Assembly: GCA_027451885.1 (NCBI GenBank) | Contig: DAIDHX010000146.1 | Location: 62,001-126,000, forward strand | Length of the DNA: 64,000 bases | Source of the DNA: Planctomycetales bacterium | GTDB lineage: Bacteria; Planctomycetota; Planctomycetia; Isosphaerales; Isosphaeraceae | Reading direction: 5' to 3' | Shown here: positions 28,065 through 37,224 of the stretch, one piece after another | Position numbering within the stretch: the stretch's first letter is position 1 | Layout: each line of letters opens with the position of its first letter | The notes under the pieces: model-generated | Told to the model about the DNA's origin: nothing | The model's database searches: none | The model's input: only the letters and a program-made list of their open reading frames with translations | Program-made: the position numbers and the translations under genes

Positions 28065-28134
28065 CCAACCAGACTCCCCGAGCTATGGACCCATCAGAAC
28101 GCACGCCGGGAAACCCCCCGGCGCGGCGTAACTC

Positions 28135-28248
28135 TTAACCTTGCCTTTGCTTATGCCGCGGATTGGTGCAGATGACATAGAGCTTGCCATGCCGCCGCAC
28201 GAGCTTGCAATGATCGCAAATGCGTTTGACGCTCGATCGCACTTTCAT
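28135..28248 (-). CDS. rpmJ: 50S ribosomal protein L36
   Basis: This 37-aa protein begins [19 protein letters not shown] and ends PRHKQRQG. It has the zinc-binding cysteines CDHC and the later Cys and His of the C+ form of L36. The ATG is at 28246-28248. It is the first gene of this alpha operon; neither infA, map nor secY is upstream, so the operon is separate from the spc cluster. Confidence 0.97.
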   Translation of the reverse strand: MKVRSSVKRICDHCKLVRRHGKLYVICTNPRHKQRQG

Positions 28249-28339
28249 GACCCGCCGCCTATCCTCTACCGGCAACCACTGAACCAAGGCCGGGCTCAAA
28301 CGGCACCGCGAACCCGCCAGTCACGCAAACGAACGGATA

Positions 28340-28368
28340 ATACTAACGGCTCCAGTATCGGGACGCAA
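28340..28368 (-). promoter_or_regulatory. Sigma-70-type promoter for the alpha operon
   Basis: On the minus strand TTGCGT (28363-28368) and TAGTAT (28340-28345) are separated by 17 bp. Transcription would start about 85 nt upstream of rpmJ. Confidence 0.45.
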
Positions 28369-28519
28369 GCCCGCTTGCTCAAGATTCTCTTTCAAGACCT
28401 GGAAAGCCGCCGCGCTTTGCCTGGTCATCCTGGTTTGTAAAGGTTCGGCGGGGGGGCTGCATGGAGTCCGATGAGTCCATGAATTTGATCCAATCGTCTC
28501 GAAAAAACAAGCCGCGATC

Positions 28520-28549
28520 TTGGCAATGTGACTTCTGGACGATTATGAT
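28520..28549 (+). promoter_or_regulatory. Sigma-70-type promoter toward rpsU
   Basis: TTGGCA (28520-28525) and TATGAT (28544-28549) are separated by 18 bp. The start would lie about 200 nt upstream of rpsU, leaving a long untranslated leader. Confidence 0.5.
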
Positions 28550-28756
28550 TGTAACTTCCCGCCATGCAGGGGTTGTTGCCGTCATCCGATTCGATCGTCC
28601 CCTCGAGGCTTGAAACGAGCGGGGCGAATTCGGCGTCTGAGAATCGCTGGCGGTGCACAATAGTGGGTACAGTCGCCGCGCCTGAGGGGAAATCGGCGTG
28701 AGCGATCGGGCGTCGGATGATGGCGTTCATTTCCAAGTCTTGAGGAGACCTGGCCT

Positions 28757-28951
28757 GTGGTGAAGCTTAGAGTTCGTGCCGGCGAATCGATCCAGGAAGC
28801 CGTACGCCGCTTCCGCAAGTTGTGCGAGCGGAGCGGACTTCGCAAGGAGATGCGTCGCAAGGCTTATTACGAGAAGCCCAGCGAGCGGCGGCGCCGGGAA
28901 GAGCTCAAGCGTTTGCGCAAGGCCCGCCAGCACCAGACGTCTCGCGTCTAG
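28757..28951 (+). CDS. rpsU: 30S ribosomal protein S21
   Basis: This 64-aa basic protein has [22 protein letters not shown] and [18 protein letters not shown], the S21 pattern. It is needed for base pairing of the ribosome with the Shine-Dalgarno sequence in many bacteria. Two GTG codons stand in tandem at 28757 and 28760, and GAGGAG at 28742-28747 suits either. It stands alone, convergent with purB. Confidence 0.96.
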   Translation: MVKLRVRAGESIQEAVRRFRKLCERSGLRKEMRRKAYYEKPSERRRREELKRLRKARQHQTSRV

Positions 28952-28975
28952 GACCGGTTGCAGGATCGTCGCCGC

Positions 28976-30406
28976 CTAGACGCGCACTTCGTCTTCCAGG
29001 CGGCGCGAGACTTGGGCCCTGTAGCGATCGCGGATGGGCTCAACCTCGGCTTTCACAAAGTCGTCCACCTGCTGTGCGGATCGGCCGACGTAACGTGTCG
29101 GGTCGAGAATCGACTCCCAATCCAGCCTGGGGAACAGCGGATCGGAGCCGATGCGCTCGAGCAAGTCGTTCCGCGTGGCGCCGGCTTTGAGTGCGCTCGA
29201 AGCCGCGAGGGAATGCTCGCGAATGCGCGCGTGCAGATCCTGGCGGTCTCCGCCCGCGGAGACGGCTGCCATGAGCAGGTTCTCGGTGGCCATGAATGGA
29301 AGTTCCTCGTGAACGCGCCTGGCGGTGACCGCCGCATTGACCACGAGCCCCGGCACGACGCTCAGGTAGAGGTTGAGAATCGCGTCCACGGCCAGGAATG
29401 CCTGCGGGATGACAAGCCTGCGAATCGCGCTATCATCGAGCGTGCGCTCGAGCCACTGACATGCCGCGGTTTGCGCTGCGGCCGCCGGCAGCGCCTGGAC
29501 GAACCGGCCGAGCGAGCACATCCGTTCCGCGCGCATTGGATTCCGCTTGTAGGGCATCGCCGAGGAGCCGATTTGCTCGGCCTCGAACGGCTCCTCGAGC
29601 TCGCGCTCATGCGCCAGCAGGCGTAAATCCATGCCGAAGCGATGGGCGCTTTCTGCGATCCCCGCCAGGGCCCCGACAACCTGGCTATCCACCTTCCGTG
29701 AGTAAGTCTGACCCGACACCCGATAAACCTGCTCAAAGCCGAATGCCTGCGCCACCAGGCGATCGAGGGCCTCGACCCGGGCGTGATCTCCCTTGAACAA
29801 GGCAAGAAAGCTCGCCTGCGTGCCGGTTGTTCCCTTCACTCCCAGAAACCGCAGGCCGGCCAGCCGATGCTCGATCTCTCCCAGATCCAGAATCAACTCG
29901 TGACACCACAGGGTTGCGCGCTTGCCCACTGTGACAAGCTGGGCTGGCTGGAAGTGGGTGTAGCCGAGGCAGGGGAGCGCCTTCCATTGCGTGGCGAAGC
30001 GGCCGAAGGCGTCGATCACGGCGACCACCTTGTCGCGGACGAACTCAAGCGCCTGGCGGATCAAGATGAGGTCAGTGTTGTCGGTGACGTAGCAGCTTGT
30101 CGCCCCCAGGTGAATGATCGGCCTGGCTTCAGGCGCCATGTCGCCAAAGGCGTGAATGTGGGCCATGACATCGTGGCGAAATCGCTTCTCGTATGCGTCT
30201 GCCGCCACGAAATCGATGTTGTCCACGTTCGCCTTCATGGCCGCGATCTGCTCGGCTGTGATCTCAAGACCGAGCGTGCGCTCGGCCTCCGCGAGTGCGA
30301 TCCAGAGTCTGCGCCAGGTTGAGAACTTAACCTGGGCTGACCAAAGCCTGGCCATGCTCGCGCTCGCATAACGCGCGACCAACGGATTGTCATAAACCTC
30401 GTGCAT
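28976..30406 (-). CDS. purB: Adenylosuccinate lyase
   Basis: This 476-aa cytoplasmic enzyme acts in purine synthesis, cleaving SAICAR and adenylosuccinate to release fumarate. The fumarase/ASL signature GSSAMPYKRNP is present, with HLGATSCYVTDN and GYTHFQPAQ carrying catalytic histidines. The true start is the ATG at 30406 with GGGGGA 5-6 nt upstream; the longer frame to 30511 adds residues with no match to the family. It is divergent from sufR. Another purine gene, hpt, is elsewhere in the window. Confidence 0.97.
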   Translation of the reverse strand: MHEVYDNPLVARYASASMARLWSAQVKFSTWRRLWIALAEAERTLGLEITAEQIAAMKANVDNIDFVAADAYEKRFRHDVMAHIHAFGDMAPEARPIIHLGATSCYVTDNTDLILIRQALEFVRDKVVAVIDAFGRFATQWKALPCLGYTHFQPAQLVTVGKRATLWCHELILDLGEIEHRLAGLRFLGVKGTTGTQASFLALFKGDHARVEALDRLVAQAFGFEQVYRVSGQTYSRKVDSQVVGALAGIAESAHRFGMDLRLLAHERELEEPFEAEQIGSSAMPYKRNPMRAERMCSLGRFVQALPAAAAQTAACQWLERTLDDSAIRRLVIPQAFLAVDAILNLYLSVVPGLVVNAAVTARRVHEELPFMATENLLMAAVSAGGDRQDLHARIREHSLAASSALKAGATRNDLLERIGSDPLFPRLDWESILDPTRYVGRSAQQVDDFVKAEVEPIRDRYRAQVSRRLEDEVRV

Positions 30407-30410
30407 GCAC

Positions 30411-30416
30411 TCCCCC
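30411..30416 (-). promoter_or_regulatory. Ribosome-binding site deciding the purB start
   Basis: On the minus strand GGGGGA precedes the ATG at 30406 by 4 nt, favouring that start over the upstream one at 30511. Confidence 0.6.
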
Positions 30417-30546
30417 TGCGATCTGGAATCAGCCCCCAATCCTAGGGCGGTCGCACGCCCTGAGCAAGCACTCCGGTACCAAAGGGATGAGCAGATGACC
30501 GCCAGGCGCAAGATAAGACCGATACACAGGTTTCGCTTCGCGGCGG

Positions 30547-30578
30547 GGATTTTTCACAAAAAAACGTGTCAAAAATCC
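30547..30578. promoter_or_regulatory. 12-bp inverted repeat, candidate SufR operator
   Basis: GGATTTTTCACA (30547-30558) and TGTCAAAAATCC (30567-30578) form an inverted repeat with one mismatch and an 8-bp A-rich spacer. It lies 11 bp upstream of the sufR -35 box and about 140 bp upstream of purB in the other direction. It could bind a dimeric repressor; the neighbouring gene product SufR is the obvious candidate. Confidence 0.5.
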
Positions 30579-30589
30579 GGGGCGGGGTC

Positions 30590-30617
30590 TTGCGGGTGGA
30601 GGGTGTCGATTTAGAAT
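30590..30617 (+). promoter_or_regulatory. Sigma-70-type promoter for sufR
   Basis: TTGCGG (30590-30595) and TAGAAT (30612-30617) are separated by 16 bp. The ATG of sufR follows 56 nt after the -10 box. Confidence 0.5.
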
Positions 30618-30673
30618 AGTGCCAGCAACTGGAGAGGATCTAGGCCGCACTGAGATGTACAGGAAGTGGGGCG

Positions 30674-31306
30674 ATGTCGGAATCGGCGGATCGAAATCTG
30701 CTGGACGTCCTGCGCCGGAGCGGCCCGCTGACGATCGCCGAGCTGGTCGATCGGCTGGGAGTGACGGGCACGGCGGTGCGGAACCGGCTCGCGCGGCTGA
30801 TCGACGCCGGTCTGGTGGTGCGTGAGGCGTTGCCTGGTGGACGCGGCCGGCCGCGGCACACGTATCAGGCGAGCGACCTTGCCAAGCGGCGTCTGGGGCA
30901 AAATTACGCCGATCTCGCCGTGGTTCTCTGGGACGAGATGATGACCACGGTCGAGGATCGGCGGCTCAGGCGGCTCCTGTTTGCGAGAATCACGGAGCGG
31001 CTGGCTGACCTTTATCGCCAGGAAGTCCAGGGCGCGGAGTGGCAGGGGCGGCTCGTGCAGCTTTCGCATGTGCTCCATGGCCGCGGCGTCGAGGCTGAGG
31101 TGGCGCGAGACGCGGACGCGCTGCCGATTCTGCGACAACATTCTTGCCCTTACTTTGAACTTGCGGAAGCCGATCGGGCGATCTGTGCTCTCGAGCGGAA
31201 GATGTTCGAGAAGATCGTCGGGCGCGGGCTGCGAATCAGCCAGTGCCGACTGGACGGCGACCGTTTCTGCGACTTCCAGGCCAAGCCAATTCCCGCGGTG
31301 GGCTAG
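30674..31306 (+). CDS. sufR: SufR-family iron-sulfur-sensing transcriptional repressor
   Basis: The 210-aa protein has an N-terminal winged helix (LTIAELVDRLGVTGTAVRNRL followed by a GRGRPRHTY wing) and a C-terminal cysteine cluster CPYFELAEADRAIC...C...C with spacings of 12, 19 and 7 residues. Family SufR proteins bind a 4Fe-4S cluster there and repress suf genes when the cluster is loaded. AGGA lies about 10 nt before the ATG. It heads the suf cluster and is preceded by a dyad and a promoter. Which ligands bind the cluster here is inferred. Confidence 0.85.
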   Translation: MSESADRNLLDVLRRSGPLTIAELVDRLGVTGTAVRNRLARLIDAGLVVREALPGGRGRPRHTYQASDLAKRRLGQNYADLAVVLWDEMMTTVEDRRLRRLLFARITERLADLYRQEVQGAEWQGRLVQLSHVLHGRGVEAEVARDADALPILRQHSCPYFELAEADRAICALERKMFEKIVGRGLRISQCRLDGDRFCDFQAKPIPAVG

Positions 31307-31351
31307 GAAGTTCCGCGGCCGCCGGCCCAGCCGGCTTTGAATGAATCTCTT

Positions 31352-31374
31352 CGCGGCCCTTGAGCCGCGTTTTT
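31352..31374 (+). terminator. Intrinsic terminator or attenuator between sufR and sufC
   Basis: CGCGGC (31352-31357) and GCCGCG (31364-31369) form a perfect 6-bp stem with a 6-nt loop, followed by TTTTT at 31370-31374. A second hairpin, GCCGGC-CCA-GCCGGC, lies just upstream at 31321-31335. This would let sufR be transcribed more than sufCBD. Confidence 0.7.
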
Positions 31375-31412
31375 GTGAGATCCGATCGAACGAGACCCGA
31401 GGCGAGTGACGC

Positions 31413-32240
31413 ATGAGTCGAGTGCTGAAGATTGAAAATCTGCATGTTTCGGTCGAGGGCAAGCCGATCCTCCGCGGCGTGGACCTGACACTCCGCGAGG
31501 GCGAAGTCCACGCGCTCATGGGGCCGAACGGATCGGGCAAGAGCACGCTTAGCTACGCTCTGGCCGGCCATCCTCGTTACGAGATTACCGAGGGCTCAGT
31601 CACGCTTGATGGCCACGACCTGGTCGGCCTCGAGGCTGACGAGCGGGCCAAGGCAGGGTTATTCCTCGCATTTCAGTATCCGACTGTGATTCCCGGCGTC
31701 ACGCTCGCGAATTTTCTGCGGCACGCGGTGAGCAACGTGCGCCGGCCCGACCGCAAGGAAGGCGAGGACTTGATCGCGATGCGCGAGTTCCGCAAGGAAT
31801 TACGCGACCAGATGGACGAGCTCGGCATGGATCAGGAATTCGCCCGCCGGTACCTGAACGACGGCTTCTCTGGCGGCGAAAAGAAGCGTGCCGAGATCCT
31901 CCAGCTTGCGATGCTCCGACCCGCGTTCGCCATTCTTGACGAAACCGACAGCGGCCTCGACATCGACGCCGTGCGGATCGTCTCGGAGGGGGTCAATCGC
32001 GTCGCCGAGCGGAACCATACCGGCGTGCTCGTGATCACCCACTACGAGCGAATTCTGACCTATATCAAGCCGAGCTTCGTGCACATCCTCTACGGCGGCC
32101 GCATCGTCGAGGAAGGCGGTCCGGAGCTTGTCAAGGCACTCGAGAGTCAGGGCTACGACTGGGTGCGCGAAAAGCATCCTGACGCCGCCCGCGCCGAAGA
32201 CGAGCTGGAAGCCGCCGCCAAGCCGCACGCCATGGTTTGA
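31413..32240 (+). CDS. sufC: Fe-S assembly ATPase SufC
   Basis: The 275-aa ABC-type ATPase of the SufBCD scaffold has Walker A GPNGSGKST (residues 37-45), the signature FSGGEKKR and Walker B FAILDETDSGLD, which is the SufC form. It is slightly longer than E. coli SufC (248 aa) owing to a charged C-terminal tail. It lies 48-63 nt before sufB and after the terminator-like hairpin. Confidence 0.98.
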   Translation: MSRVLKIENLHVSVEGKPILRGVDLTLREGEVHALMGPNGSGKSTLSYALAGHPRYEITEGSVTLDGHDLVGLEADERAKAGLFLAFQYPTVIPGVTLANFLRHAVSNVRRPDRKEGEDLIAMREFRKELRDQMDELGMDQEFARRYLNDGFSGGEKKRAEILQLAMLRPAFAILDETDSGLDIDAVRIVSEGVNRVAERNHTGVLVITHYERILTYIKPSFVHILYGGRIVEEGGPELVKALESQGYDWVREKHPDAARAEDELEAAAKPHAMV

Positions 32241-32303
32241 CCAAACTCCCTGGCGGCGAGTGCTCGAAAACACCCCCACGAACATGGAATGAGGACTCGA
32301 ACG

Positions 32304-33719
32304 ATGGCGACCGACCTGAACTTGCAAGTGGCCGGCATCAAGGAAGAATACAAGTACGGCTTTCGCGATTCCGACGACAACTACGCTTACAAGAGCGGCA
32401 AAGGGCTCTCGCGCGAGGTCGTCTGCCAGATCTCCGAAATGAAGAACGAGCCCGCCTGGATGCGGGACTTCCGCCTCAAGGCCCTCGAGGTCTTTCAACA
32501 AAAGGCGACTCCGCTCTGGGGCGGCGACCTGTCCACGCTGAACTTCGATGACATTCACTACTACATGAAGGCCACGGACCGGCAGGGCAAGAGCTGGGAC
32601 GACGTGCCCGCGGACATCAAGAATACCTTCGATAAACTGGGCATTCCCGAGGCCGAGCGTAAGTTTTTGGCCGGCGTGGGCGCTCAGTATGAATCGGAGG
32701 TCGTTTATCACAGCCTGCGAGAAGATCTCCAGAAAAAAGGGGTGATCTTCGTCGACACCGACACAGCCGTGCGCGAGCATCCCGATCTGGTTCGGGAGTA
32801 TTTCGGCACGGTCATCCCAATCCAGGACAACAAGTTCGCCGCGCTGAATTCCGCGGTCTGGAGCGGGGGCTCGTTTGTCTACATTCCCAAGGGTGTTTCG
32901 GTCGACGTCCCGCTGCAGGCCTATTTTCGGATCAACGCCGAGAACATGGGCCAGTTCGAGCGGACGTTGATCATCGTCGAGGAAGGCGCCTCGGTTCACT
33001 ATGTCGAGGGCTGCACAGCGCCCATTTACACGAGCGAGAGCCTGCACTCGGCGGTGGTCGAGATCATCGTCAAGAAGCATGGCCGCTGCCGTTACACGAC
33101 GATCCAGAACTGGGCGAACAACATCTACAATCTGGTGACCAAGCGTGCGGTCGCCCACGAAGACGCGCTCATGGAATGGGTCGACGGCAACCTGGGCAGC
33201 CGGCTCACGATGAAGTACCCCGCCGTCTACATGGTCGGCAAGGGGGCGCGAGGCGAGATTCTCTCGATCGCGTTCGCGGGCAGGGGCCAGCATCAGGACG
33301 CGGGCGGCAAGGTGGTGCACGCCGCGCCTTACACCAGCTCGCGAATCATCTCCAAGAGCATCAGCAAGAATGGCGGGCGGGCCAGCTACCGCGGCTTGCT
33401 CAAAATCGCTGATGGCGCCCGCGGGGCGAAATCGAACGTCGTCTGCGATGCGCTCATTCTTGATGAGATCAGCCGGTCCGACACCTATCCGTCGATCGAG
33501 ATCAACGAGGACGACGTCAAGATCGGGCACGAGGCCAGCGTCTCCAAGATCGGCGAGGAACAGCTCTTCTACCTCATGAGCCGCGGCCTGTCGGAGGCCG
33601 AGGCCTCGACCATGATTGTGAGTGGGTTCATCGAGCCGCTCGTCAAGGAGCTGCCGATGGAATACGCGGTCGAGATGAACAAGCTTATTCAGCTTCAGAT
33701 GGAAGGCTCGGTCGGCTAG
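32304..33719 (+). CDS. sufB: Fe-S assembly scaffold SufB
   Basis: The 471-aa protein is the main scaffold for cluster building. It has [20 protein letters not shown], the [11 protein letters not shown] segment and the C-terminal [19 protein letters not shown] typical of SufB. The ATG at 32304 is chosen because GAGGA lies 8 nt upstream and residues begin MATDLN; an in-frame ATG at 32289 is less likely. The stop at 33717-33719 abuts the sufD start. Confidence 0.98.
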   Translation: MATDLNLQVAGIKEEYKYGFRDSDDNYAYKSGKGLSREVVCQISEMKNEPAWMRDFRLKALEVFQQKATPLWGGDLSTLNFDDIHYYMKATDRQGKSWDDVPADIKNTFDKLGIPEAERKFLAGVGAQYESEVVYHSLREDLQKKGVIFVDTDTAVREHPDLVREYFGTVIPIQDNKFAALNSAVWSGGSFVYIPKGVSVDVPLQAYFRINAENMGQFERTLIIVEEGASVHYVEGCTAPIYTSESLHSAVVEIIVKKHGRCRYTTIQNWANNIYNLVTKRAVAHEDALMEWVDGNLGSRLTMKYPAVYMVGKGARGEILSIAFAGRGQHQDAGGKVVHAAPYTSSRIISKSISKNGGRASYRGLLKIADGARGAKSNVVCDALILDEISRSDTYPSIEINEDDVKIGHEASVSKIGEEQLFYLMSRGLSEAEASTMIVSGFIEPLVKELPMEYAVEMNKLIQLQMEGSVG

Positions 33720-35000
33720 GTGGCTACATCGATGGACATTGCTCAGAAAGCGGCCTCGGGGTTTGACGAGGCGGTGTTTTCGCGATTTGCCGCGGGGCGG
33801 AACGAGCCGGCGTGGCTCCTCGAGCGAAGGCGCGAGGCATTCGCGCACCTCAGTGCGCTCGGGCTTCCGAGCTCAAGTGATGACGAATGGCGGCGGACCG
33901 ATATTCGCGGGTTCCGATTCGACGCTTTCTCTGCACCGGGAGGCGAGACGAACGCGACCCAGGAATCGGCCGCGGGACTGGTGCATCACGACGGCGCGCT
34001 CGCAGGCAAGTCCGTCCAGGAATCCGGCGGCGCCCGGCTGATGGATCTCGCACAGGCTGTGCTTGAAATCCCAGAGCTCCTCCATCGTTATTTTGCAACC
34101 CGCGCGGTCACGGCAAATGAGGACGTCTTCGCCGCGCTTCATACCGCGTTCTGCTCGAGCGGGACGGTTCTCCACGTGCCCCGAGGCGTGCGCGTCGAAG
34201 CGCCGTTTCTCAGCACCATCGGCCTATCCGGCGGCCGGACTGACTTTAGCCACACGCTCGTCCTGGTTGAAGAAGGGGCCGAAGCCGCACTCGTTCGAGA
34301 GGCACACACGCTCGACGCGAGTGACGAACCCGCTCTGCACGCGGGAGCACTCGAAATCTTCGTGGCCCCAGGCGCTCGCCTGAAGATCGTCGATGTGCAG
34401 AACTGGGGCTTACAGACCTGGCACTTCAGCCGCGAACGCGCCTTCGTGGCCAGGGATGCATCTCTCGACTGGAGTGTCGCCGGATTCGGCTCACGGCTGG
34501 CCAAGGTCAACCAGGAAGTCGTTCTCGACGGTCCGGGCGCATCCGCCAAGGTGAACGGGGTGATGTTCACCTCCGGCCGCCAGCATCTCGCGTATTTCAC
34601 GCGCCAGGATCACCGGGCTCCCCACACCACGAGCGACCTCCTCTACAAGGGCGGGCTCAGGGATCGGTCGCGGATCGTCTGGAAGGGCATGATCCGCGTG
34701 GAGAAGGACGCGCAGCGAACCGACGCCTATCAGCGCAACGATAACCTGGTTCTTTCCGAGAGAGCCCGAGCCGACTCGATCCCGGGCCTGGAAATCGAGG
34801 CCAACGACGTTCGCTGCACCCACGGCGCGACTGCGGGGCGAGTCGACGAAGACATGGTCTTTTACGCCCAGGCCCGCGGCGTTCCACGCCAGGACGCGGT
34901 GCGGCTAGTCGTTGAAGGTTTTTTCACCGACGTGGTCGATCGCGTGCCGATCGAGTCCGCACGCGAAGCCCTGCGGGGCAAGCTCACCGCCAAGCTGTGA
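33720..35000 (+). CDS. sufD: Fe-S assembly protein SufD
   Basis: The 426-aa partner of SufB and SufC has the SufD fold, with [17 protein letters not shown] at the N-terminus and [24 protein letters not shown] near the end. The GTG at 33720 follows the sufB stop with no gap, a sign of translational coupling; an ATG at 33732 is an alternative. Confidence 0.96.
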   Translation: MATSMDIAQKAASGFDEAVFSRFAAGRNEPAWLLERRREAFAHLSALGLPSSSDDEWRRTDIRGFRFDAFSAPGGETNATQESAAGLVHHDGALAGKSVQESGGARLMDLAQAVLEIPELLHRYFATRAVTANEDVFAALHTAFCSSGTVLHVPRGVRVEAPFLSTIGLSGGRTDFSHTLVLVEEGAEAALVREAHTLDASDEPALHAGALEIFVAPGARLKIVDVQNWGLQTWHFSRERAFVARDASLDWSVAGFGSRLAKVNQEVVLDGPGASAKVNGVMFTSGRQHLAYFTRQDHRAPHTTSDLLYKGGLRDRSRIVWKGMIRVEKDAQRTDAYQRNDNLVLSERARADSIPGLEIEANDVRCTHGATAGRVDEDMVFYAQARGVPRQDAVRLVVEGFFTDVVDRVPIESAREALRGKLTAKL

Positions 35001-35134
35001 TTCCTGCCGCGCGGGTTCGCCGCCCGGGCGACCGTGCGATCGACGCCGAACGATCCTTCGGCCGCGGCCCCTCGATCCAAGCGAGGATCATCAAACAAGC
35101 CGCATCAAGTCCGTCACCCTGGGAGATTTCGATC

Positions 35135-35989
35135 ATGGCAGAAGCGTACGCTCATCCCGAAGTCATTGTCTCCGCCGACTGGGTCGTGGCCCACCTGAAC
35201 GACCCCAAGGTGAGGATCGTCGAGAGCGACGAGGACATCCTCCTGTACGATCTCGCCCACATCCCTGGCGCGGTTCGAATTGACTGGCAGGGCGACTTGC
35301 AGGATCAGCTTGTCCGGGATTACATCAATCCGGAGAAATTCGCCGCGCTCTGCTCGCGCTCAGGGATCACGCCTGACACCACAGTCGTCTTTTACGGCGA
35401 CAAGTCGAACTGGTGGGCGTGCTATGCATTCTGGGCGTTCAAGCTCTTTGGCCACGCCGATTGCCGCGTCCTCAACGGCGGCCGCAAGCTTTGGCTCGAC
35501 CAGGGGCGTCCAACCAGCACCGAGGTCCCGAAGTATCCGGCCACGCAATACTCCGTCAAGGGAGGCGACGTGGCCAGGATCCGCATCTTCCGCGATGGCG
35601 TGCTTGCCCACTCGAACAGCGGCTTGCCCTTGCTTGACGTGCGCAGTCCCAAGGAATTCACCGGTGAGAAACTCCACATGGAGGATTATCCCCAGGAAGG
35701 CGCGCTCCGCGGCGGCCATATTCCGGGCGCCAAGAATGTGCCCTGGTCCCGCGCAGTGAACGAGGACGGCACGTTCAAGTCAGTCGCCGAGCTCAAGTCC
35801 ATTTTTGAGACCGAGATCGGCCTCAAGCCCAGCGACAACGTCGTCGCTTACTGCCGCATCGGTGAACGTTCGAGCCTAACCTGGTTCGTGCTCACGTATT
35901 TGCTCGGCTACCCCCAGGTGCGCAATTACGACGGCTCCTGGACCGAGTGGGGCAACCTGGTTGGAGCACCGATCGCCAAGGGTGCCTGA
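35135..35989 (+). CDS. Two-domain rhodanese-type sulfurtransferase
   Basis: The 284-aa protein has tandem rhodanese domains. The first (residues about 1-130) has [10 protein letters not shown] and is a non-catalytic type; the second has [15 protein letters not shown] and the active-site loop [13 protein letters not shown] with the persulfide cysteine. Family members transfer sulfur from thiosulfate or 3-mercaptopyruvate. The start at 35135 has GGGAGA 8 nt upstream; the frame is open from 34997 but that start is unsupported. It lies between sufD and sufE, in the place where a cysteine desulfurase might be expected. Confidence 0.93.
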   Translation: MAEAYAHPEVIVSADWVVAHLNDPKVRIVESDEDILLYDLAHIPGAVRIDWQGDLQDQLVRDYINPEKFAALCSRSGITPDTTVVFYGDKSNWWACYAFWAFKLFGHADCRVLNGGRKLWLDQGRPTSTEVPKYPATQYSVKGGDVARIRIFRDGVLAHSNSGLPLLDVRSPKEFTGEKLHMEDYPQEGALRGGHIPGAKNVPWSRAVNEDGTFKSVAELKSIFETEIGLKPSDNVVAYCRIGERSSLTWFVLTYLLGYPQVRNYDGSWTEWGNLVGAPIAKGA

Positions 35990-36003
35990 GCGGCCGAAGG
36001 GCA

Positions 36004-36495
36004 ATGGATCCGAGAACGGCAAGGGATTCGAGAACGCTGATGCCAGGCGAGCTTGATTCAATCGTCGAAGAAATGAGCGGCTGTGACCGGCAGGAGCGAA
36101 TCGACATGTTGCTCGATTTCGCTCGGCGGTTGCCGCCGCTTCCCGAGAGGCTGGCCGCGCACAAGGATGCCTCGCACAGAGTCGAGGAATGCCAGTCCCC
36201 CGTTTATCTGTTCGTGGAATTCATCGGGGATCAGATCGCGCTTTACGCCGACGCCCCGATCGAGGCGCCGACCGTTCGGGGCTTTGTCGCGCTTCTGCTC
36301 GAAGGACTCAATGGCGCAACGCTCGAAGACGTTCTCAAGGTCCCTAACGACCTCGTCGAGCGTTGCGGGCTTACGGAAATTCTGGGCATGCTGCGGGTGC
36401 GAGGACTGGGAGGCGTACTCCGCCGCGTGAAAAGCGAAGCCACGCGGGCTGCCATGGCCCGGTCCGAGCCTCCCGCGGGCGGTGCGCCCGCCTGA
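36004..36495 (+). CDS. sufE: SufE sulfur-acceptor protein
   Basis: This is a protein of 163 aa. The conserved persulfide-acceptor cysteine is in VEECQSPVYLF (compare the VxGCQSxV motif of SufE). In E. coli SufE takes sulfur from the desulfurase SufS and passes it to SufBCD; no sufS is present in this cluster. The start at 36004 avoids overlap with the rhodanese gene; 36040 is an alternative and would remove 12 residues. Confidence 0.92.
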   Translation: MDPRTARDSRTLMPGELDSIVEEMSGCDRQERIDMLLDFARRLPPLPERLAAHKDASHRVEECQSPVYLFVEFIGDQIALYADAPIEAPTVRGFVALLLEGLNGATLEDVLKVPNDLVERCGLTEILGMLRVRGLGGVLRRVKSEATRAAMARSEPPAGGAPA

Positions 36496-36537
36496 GTTGA
36501 GACTCAAATTCATTACCCGCAGGGAGAGTTCGCGGTC

Positions 36538-36852
36538 ATGGCATCGTTGACAAAAGTGGCCGAGCCAAACGAGCTCGCGCCAGGAGATAAGAAACTCGTC
36601 GAGATCGACGGACGGGCAATCGCCCTGTTCAATGTGGAAGGTTCTTTCCACGCGATCGACGATATCTGCACCCACGACGGTGGGCCGCTCGCCGAAGGGG
36701 AGCTATTCGGCCGCGAAATCATGTGCCCGCGCCACGGCGCACGCTTCGACGTCGTGACTGGCCGACCCCTTTGCATGCCCGCTGTCGAGCCGGTCGCTGT
36801 GCATCTGGTTGAGCTTCGTCCCGACGGCGTCTACGTTGCGATCGAGGACTGA
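36538..36852 (+). CDS. Rieske [2Fe-2S] ferredoxin-like protein
   Basis: This soluble 104-aa protein has the Rieske ligands C44, H46, C63 and H66 (CTHDGGPLAEG and CPRHGARFD) and no membrane segment, so it belongs to the small non-heme dioxygenase-type Rieske ferredoxins. GGGAGA lies about 10 nt before the ATG. The suf context suggests an electron supply or a client protein of the assembly machine; this is inference. Confidence 0.94.
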   Translation: MASLTKVAEPNELAPGDKKLVEIDGRAIALFNVEGSFHAIDDICTHDGGPLAEGELFGREIMCPRHGARFDVVTGRPLCMPAVEPVAVHLVELRPDGVYVAIED

Positions 36853-36924
36853 GCCTCGCTCTCGCCCTCGCGTCAGCCGTCGTTTTCCACCAATCCGATC
36901 ACAGGAATCAGGACTACTCAGATC

Positions 36925-37224
36925 ATGATCGACCAGGAATTGATCTTCTCCGCGCTCCGGGGCGTCAAGGATCCCGAACTCAGCGTCAACGTGGTCGACC
37001 TCGGCCTGGTGTACGCTGTCCAGACCAACGAAGGAGAAGTGAGCGTCGAGATGACCCTCACCTCGCCAGCATGCCCTGCCGGTCCCGAGATCCTTCGAAA
37101 CGCGAAACAGGCGATCGAGAAAATCGAGGGGGTGACCAAGGCCACCGTCTCGCTCGTGATGTCACCCCCGTGGTCGCCCGAGCGAATGACCGACGCGGCA
37201 CGCGACGAGCTTGGGATCTTCTGA
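36925..37224 (+). CDS. sufT: SufT / MIP18 family (DUF59) Fe-S maturation protein
   Basis: The 99-aa protein has the DUF59 pattern ALRGVKDPELSVNVVDLGLV and TSPACPAG with the conserved cysteine. SufT relatives assist maturation of Fe-S proteins under high demand. It is the last gene of the suf cluster; no terminator is obvious after it. Confidence 0.93.
   Translation: MIDQELIFSALRGVKDPELSVNVVDLGLVYAVQTNEGEVSVEMTLTSPACPAGPEILRNAKQAIEKIEGVTKATVSLVMSPPWSPERMTDAARDELGIF

Larger units (their letters stand above)
28249..28756. other. Divergent control region between rpmJ and rpsU
   Basis: This 508-bp gap carries two promoter candidates, one for each direction, listed separately. Small open frames on the minus strand (28379..28660, 28425..28736) show no family features and no ribosome-binding site, so I do not call them. 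Confidence 0.55.

Noticed and set aside
28425-28736. 103-codon minus-strand frame upstream of rpmJ
   Set aside because: It spans the rpsU promoter candidate and lacks a ribosome-binding site or any known motif.
31800-33848. 682-codon minus-strand open frame
   Set aside because: It lies antisense to sufC and sufB, which are unmistakable; it is a shadow frame of GC-rich coding sequence.
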